From Chloroflexota bacterium (GTDB taxonomy: Bacteria; Chloroflexota; Anaerolineae; B4-G1; DUEL01), in the NCBI GenBank assembly GCA_017743275.1, contig JAGHZG010000033.1, positions 1 through 9,526 of the forward strand: 9,526 bases of DNA. The letters run 5' to 3'. A model generated the notes under the pieces. It was not told the origin of the DNA and did no database searches. It was given only the letters and a program-made list of their open reading frames with translations. Of the stretch, positions 6,271 through 9,526 are shown piece by piece (position 1 is the first letter of the stretch; each line of letters starts with the position of its first letter). Made by a program: the position numbers and the translations under genes.

Positions 6271-6697
6271 CGCGGGTGGTTGTGGATGCCAGTGTAAGCC
6301 TGAAATGGGCTCTGAATGACGAGGAGTATGTAGAACAGGCCGTGGCGCTGCGCGACGCGGCCGTTTTTGAGCACCGCTTTCAGATGTTTGCCCCGTCGCT
6401 ATGGTTGTATGAAATTGTCAACGGTCTCCGGGTTGCGGTCCGGCGGGGGCGTATCTCTATTGAGAATGGCACAACAGCGCTCCACTGCCTTCTTGCTCTG
6501 AAAGTGCAACTTGTAGACCATGACCCGCTGGATATTTATCGGATTGCATGTCGCTATGACATCGCCGCCTACGATGCCGTTACTTTGCCCTTTCTCAACT
6601 CCTGAACGCTGTGCTCTGGACAGGCGATCAGCGGTTATATGCCGTCCTGCAAAAGCATACCCATCTTGTCAGGTGGATAGGAGAATTTACAGCCTGA
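6267..6697 (+). pseudogene. vapC: VapC-type PIN-domain toxin with a -1 nt frameshift
   Basis: The in-frame product stops at 6605 after 112 residues (…AAYDAVTLPFLNS). It contains the first PIN acidic residues: D7 in VVVDASVSLKW, E49 in LYEIVNGL and D103 in AYDAV. Moving to the frame one base earlier at 6579-6581 gives YFALSQLLNAVLWTGDQRLY and continues to a TGA at 6695-6697. The rebuilt protein is 143 residues, the usual PIN-toxin length, and restores the fourth acidic residue (D121 in WTGD). A single missing base in GATGCCGTTACTTT explains everything. Intact VapC proteins are Mg-dependent RNases, often cleaving tRNA or rRNA. The truncated product lacks the last strand and catalytic residue and is probably inactive, unless the shift is a sequencing error or ribosomal slippage. 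The rebuilt gene ends 10 bp before leuS. Confidence 0.85.
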
Positions 6698-6704
6698 AGG
6701 AGGT
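6697..6704 (+). promoter_or_regulatory. Perfect Shine-Dalgarno of leuS
   Basis: AAGGAGGT is fully complementary to the usual 16S rRNA 3' end and lies 3 nt before the ATG at 6708. It overlaps the last base of the rebuilt vapC stop codon (6695-6697), so leuS keeps its own strong ribosome entry even when vapC translation stops early. Confidence 0.85.
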
Positions 6705-6707
6705 CCC

Positions 6708-9506
6708 ATGCCCGACCCGTACATTCCGCAGGAAATAGAACCGAAATGGCAGAAGAAGTGGGAAGAAGACCACCTTTATCGCTCTGTCATTGATCCGAAC
6801 AAGCCCAAGCACTACGCGCTGACGATGCTCCCCTACCCCAGCGGCGACCTGCACATCGGCCACTGGTACGCCATGGCCCCGTCGGACGTCCGCGCCCGCT
6901 TCATGCGCATGCGCGGCTACAACGTCCTCTTCCCCATGGGCTTTGACGCCTTCGGCCTGCCCGCCGAGAACGCCGCCATTAGCCACGGCATCCATCCCTA
7001 CCAGTGGACCATGTCCAACATTGAGCGGATGCGCCGCCAACTGAAGAGCATGGGCGCGATGTTTGACTGGGAGCGGGAGGCCATCACCTGCCTGCCCGGC
7101 TATTACCGCTGGACCCAGTGGTTCTTCCGCAAAATGTACGACATGGGCCTGGCCTACCGGAAAAAGTCCCAGGTGGACTTCTGCCCCCGGTGCAACACCA
7201 CCCTGGCCCGCGAGCAGGTCTGGGGGCCGGAGCGGGTCTGCGAGCGGTGCGGGACCCCCGTCATCAAAAAAGAACTGGAGCAGTGGTTCTGGCGGATCAC
7301 CGCCTACGCCGAAGAACTGCTGGACTTCTCCAAAATTGACTGGCCCGAACGGGTGGTCACGATGCAGACCAACTGGATCGGCAAGAGCACCGGGGCCAAC
7401 GTCACCTTCCGGACAGAGCGGGGGGACCCGCTGATCGTCTTCACCACCCGTCCGGATACCCTCTGGGGCGCCACCTTTATGGTACTGGCTCCGGAGCACC
7501 CGCTGGTGGACGAGTTGACCCCGCCCGAGTACCGGCAGGCCGTGGAGGAGTACCAGTACTTCGCCGCCCGCCAGAGCGAGATTGACCGCCTCTCCACCGA
7601 GAAGGAGAAGACGGGCCTCTTCATCGGCGCGTACGCCGTCAACCCCGTCAACGACGCGCGCATCCCCATCTGGATTTCCGACTACGTCCTGATGACCTAC
7701 GGGACGGGGGCCATTATGGCCGTCCCGGCCCACGACGACCGGGACTTCGCCTTCGCCCTCAAGTTCGGCCTGCCCGTCATCCCCGTCATTGACCGGCCCG
7801 ACGGCGTGGCCCGATCCTTCGTCCGACCGGGCGCCGTCCGGGACGGGTTCGCCCAGGCCCTGGCGGAGGCCGGGTTCTCCGTGGAGGAACGGGACGGAGG
7901 GCTGGCGGTCTCCCTCTCCCGTGAGACCGCCGACCGGTACATCGGACTGGTCCGAGAGTACCTGCAGCCCCGCGCCTGGGTGGAGGTCGTCGGCGGCCCG
8001 TGGCTCTTCGTCTTTGCCGACGGGGTGCTCTCGGTGGACAGTCTGGCGGGGGAGCGGCGCGTCCTGGAGCGATGCCGGGACCTGGACCCCACCGCCGGGG
8101 AGTCCCGGACCGTCGCGGAACTGCTCTGGCGCGTCCCCTTCTACCGGGACGTCCTCTTCCACGCTGAGTACGGTCCGATGATCAACTCCGGCCCGCTGAC
8201 CGGCACCCCCGGCGACGTCGCGGTCCAGCGGACGACGGAGTGGCTGGCGGAGCGCGGGGTGGGAGAGTTCGCGGTCAACTACCGGCTGCGCGATTGGTGC
8301 ATCAGCCGTCAGCGGTACTGGGGCGCGCCCATCCCCATCATCTACTGCGACCGCTGCGGCATCGTCCCCGTCCCCTACGAGGACCTGCCCGTCCTGCTGC
8401 CCACCGACGCGGTCATCCCGCCCACCGGGGAGAACGCGCTGAAGTACCACGAGGGGTTCCTGCACACCACCTGCCCCCAGTGCGGCGGCCCGGCCACCCG
8501 CGAGACCGACACCATGGACACCTTCGTCTGCTCGTCCTGGTACCAGTATGCCTACCTGAGCCCGTACTACAAAGAGGGCGAGCCGGCCCACGCCGACTCC
8601 ATCCCCTTTGACCCCGAAGAGGGGAAATACTGGCTCCCGGTGGACGTCTATACTGGCGGGGTGGAGCACGCCACCATGCACCTCATCTACACCCGCTTCT
8701 TCACCAAAGTGATGCGGGATATGGGGCTGGTGGACTTTGACGAGCCGATGACCGTCCTGCGCAACCAGGGCATCATCCTGGGGGAGGACGGGGAGAAGAT
8801 GTCCAAGAGCCGGGGGAACGTGGTGGCGCCGGACGACCTGGTGGAGCGCTACGGCGCGGACACCGTCCGGGGCTACCTGATGTTCGGCTGGCGCTGGGAG
8901 CAGGGCGGCCCGTGGGACTCCAAGGGGATTGAGGGGGTCTACCGCTGGCTCCACCGGGTCTGGAACCTGGTTCTGGAGCCGGGGGGCCGTAGCGCAGGCT
9001 TTCAGCTTGCGCCGAAAGAAATCGCCGACCTGCGCCGCTGGACGCACCGGACCATCCAGCGGGTCACGGAAGACCTGGAGAACTTTGAGTTCAACACCGT
9101 GATCTCCGCGCTCATGGAGTTCACCAACGTGCTCCAAAAGGCGAAGGAGACGGCCGTCTACGGGACGGAGGCCTGGGAGGAGGCCATCCAGACCCTGCTC
9201 CTGCTGCTGGCCCCCTGCTGCCCGCACATTACGGAGGAGTTGTGGGTGCGGACGGGCCGGCCCTACAGCATCCACCTGCAGCCCTGGCCCCAGTACGACC
9301 CCAACCTGCTGGTGGAGGAAGTGGTGACGCTGGTGGTGCAGGTGAACGGGAAGGTCCGGGCCCGGCTGGAGGTCCCGGCGGACATCAGCGAGGAGGCGGC
9401 GCGGGAGGCCGCGCTGGCCCATCCCAACGTCCAGAGGTACATCGCGGGGAAAGAGGTCCGGCAGTTCGTCTACGTGCCGGGGCGGCTGGTCAATATTGTG
9501 GTGTAG
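6708..9506 (+). CDS. leuS: Leucyl-tRNA synthetase
   Basis: This 932-residue class I enzyme charges tRNA-Leu with leucine at the expense of ATP in the cytoplasm. In order: HIGH (49-52, in GDLHIGHWYAM), zinc-ribbon cysteines C159/C162 and C178/C181, EQWFWRITAYAEELL (191-205), the CP1 editing domain with the threonine-rich TTRPDTLWGATF (246-257) and GTGAIMAVPAHDDRD (332-346), then VNYRLRDWCISRQRYWG (523-539), a second cysteine set C547/C550 and C589/C592, KMSKS (697-701, in GEDGEKMSKSRGN), the anticodon-binding helices (about 745-860) and the C-terminal domain (VVQVNGKVRARLEVP onward, 876-932). Between AHDDRD and the MINSG motif (491-495) lie about 145 residues, where E. coli LeuRS has about 40 (from memory), so there is an extra segment of about 105 residues. 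A palindromic repeat is fused in frame at residues 761-769. It is the last gene of the co-oriented hydrolase-vapBC-leuS set and the logical target of the leucine T-box. Confidence 0.99.
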   Translation: MPDPYIPQEIEPKWQKKWEEDHLYRSVIDPNKPKHYALTMLPYPSGDLHIGHWYAMAPSDVRARFMRMRGYNVLFPMGFDAFGLPAENAAISHGIHPYQWTMSNIERMRRQLKSMGAMFDWEREAITCLPGYYRWTQWFFRKMYDMGLAYRKKSQVDFCPRCNTTLAREQVWGPERVCERCGTPVIKKELEQWFWRITAYAEELLDFSKIDWPERVVTMQTNWIGKSTGANVTFRTERGDPLIVFTTRPDTLWGATFMVLAPEHPLVDELTPPEYRQAVEEYQYFAARQSEIDRLSTEKEKTGLFIGAYAVNPVNDARIPIWISDYVLMTYGTGAIMAVPAHDDRDFAFALKFGLPVIPVIDRPDGVARSFVRPGAVRDGFAQALAEAGFSVEERDGGLAVSLSRETADRYIGLVREYLQPRAWVEVVGGPWLFVFADGVLSVDSLAGERRVLERCRDLDPTAGESRTVAELLWRVPFYRDVLFHAEYGPMINSGPLTGTPGDVAVQRTTEWLAERGVGEFAVNYRLRDWCISRQRYWGAPIPIIYCDRCGIVPVPYEDLPVLLPTDAVIPPTGENALKYHEGFLHTTCPQCGGPATRETDTMDTFVCSSWYQYAYLSPYYKEGEPAHADSIPFDPEEGKYWLPVDVYTGGVEHATMHLIYTRFFTKVMRDMGLVDFDEPMTVLRNQGIILGEDGEKMSKSRGNVVAPDDLVERYGADTVRGYLMFGWRWEQGGPWDSKGIEGVYRWLHRVWNLVLEPGGRSAGFQLAPKEIADLRRWTHRTIQRVTEDLENFEFNTVISALMEFTNVLQKAKETAVYGTEAWEEAIQTLLLLLAPCCPHITEELWVRTGRPYSIHLQPWPQYDPNLLVEEVVTLVVQVNGKVRARLEVPADISEEAAREAALAHPNVQRYIAGKEVRQFVYVPGRLVNIVV
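8989..9013. repeat. GTAG-type palindromic repeat inside leuS
   Basis: GCGCAGGC (8992-8999) and GCTTGCGC (9005-9012) form an 8-bp stem with one G-T pair and loop TTTCA. The first 21 bases match 5933-5953 at 17 positions. It is read in frame as RSAGFQLAP (residues 761-769), between the KMSKS-side helices and the anticodon-binding bundle. There the TAG is out of frame and harmless. Confidence 0.65.
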
Positions 9507-9526
9507 GACAACTGCCTCACCCCACC

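Noticed and set aside
6505..6695. Possible leuS promoters inside vapC (TTGTAG…TATTTA; TTGTCA…TTACAG)
   Set aside because: Box matches are poor, and such pairs are expected by chance in this less GC-rich stretch.
6687..9422. A 911-codon open frame on the minus strand opposite leuS
   Set aside because: It mirrors the leuS codons in a GC-rich gene, has a low-complexity G/V/H/D/P-rich product with no recognisable domain, and leuS is certain on the other strand.

Overview
The window is GC-rich bacterial DNA carrying two housekeeping modules (a tRNA-Ala pair and leucyl-tRNA synthetase) among accessory genes and short palindromic repeats. Several features together suggest Chloroflexota (Anaerolineae-like): a T-box leader in a high-GC genome, a very large GAF/PAS sensor, a LeuRS with a large extra segment, and dispersed short repeats. 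No marker gene in the window proves this assignment.

Layout. Positions 1-786 (+) hold the 3' part of a GT4-type glycosyltransferase. It converges on a giant minus-strand GAF/PAS sensor (816-4094). The sensor stops immediately after a histidine-kinase H-box (GIAHDFN), so it has no ATPase domain, and its first GAF domain also seems clipped at the start codon. A palindromic repeat (782-813) sits between the two 3' ends and supplies the glycosyltransferase stop codon. On the + strand a strong promoter (4123-4150) drives tandem tRNA-Ala(CGC) and tRNA-Ala(GGC) genes (4163-4312). A second promoter of almost the same design (4469-4496) drives a complete T-box riboswitch (about 4503-4893), whose specifier reads CUC (leucine).

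Downstream of the T-box terminator come a dispersed inverted repeat (4906-5018), a metallo-beta-lactamase-fold hydrolase (5037-5936), a VapBC-type toxin-antitoxin pair (6013-6697, toxin frameshifted) and finally leuS (6708-9506). The leucine-specific T-box is therefore about 1.8 kb away from its obvious target. The genes in between look inserted: they are bordered by repeat sequence, and vapBC is visibly less GC-rich. All four genes are co-oriented with short gaps, so the T-box may now control a composite unit: hydrolase, toxin-antitoxin, LeuRS.

The most notable points are: (1) the Leu T-box separated from leuS by a hydrolase and a toxin-antitoxin cassette; (2) the sensor kinase cut off exactly at its phospho-acceptor motif; (3) a repairable single-base frameshift that removes the last acidic residue of VapC; (4) a family of GTAG-palindromes that provides stop codons to two genes and lies in frame inside leuS; (5) a large insert of roughly 100 residues in the LeuRS editing-domain region.
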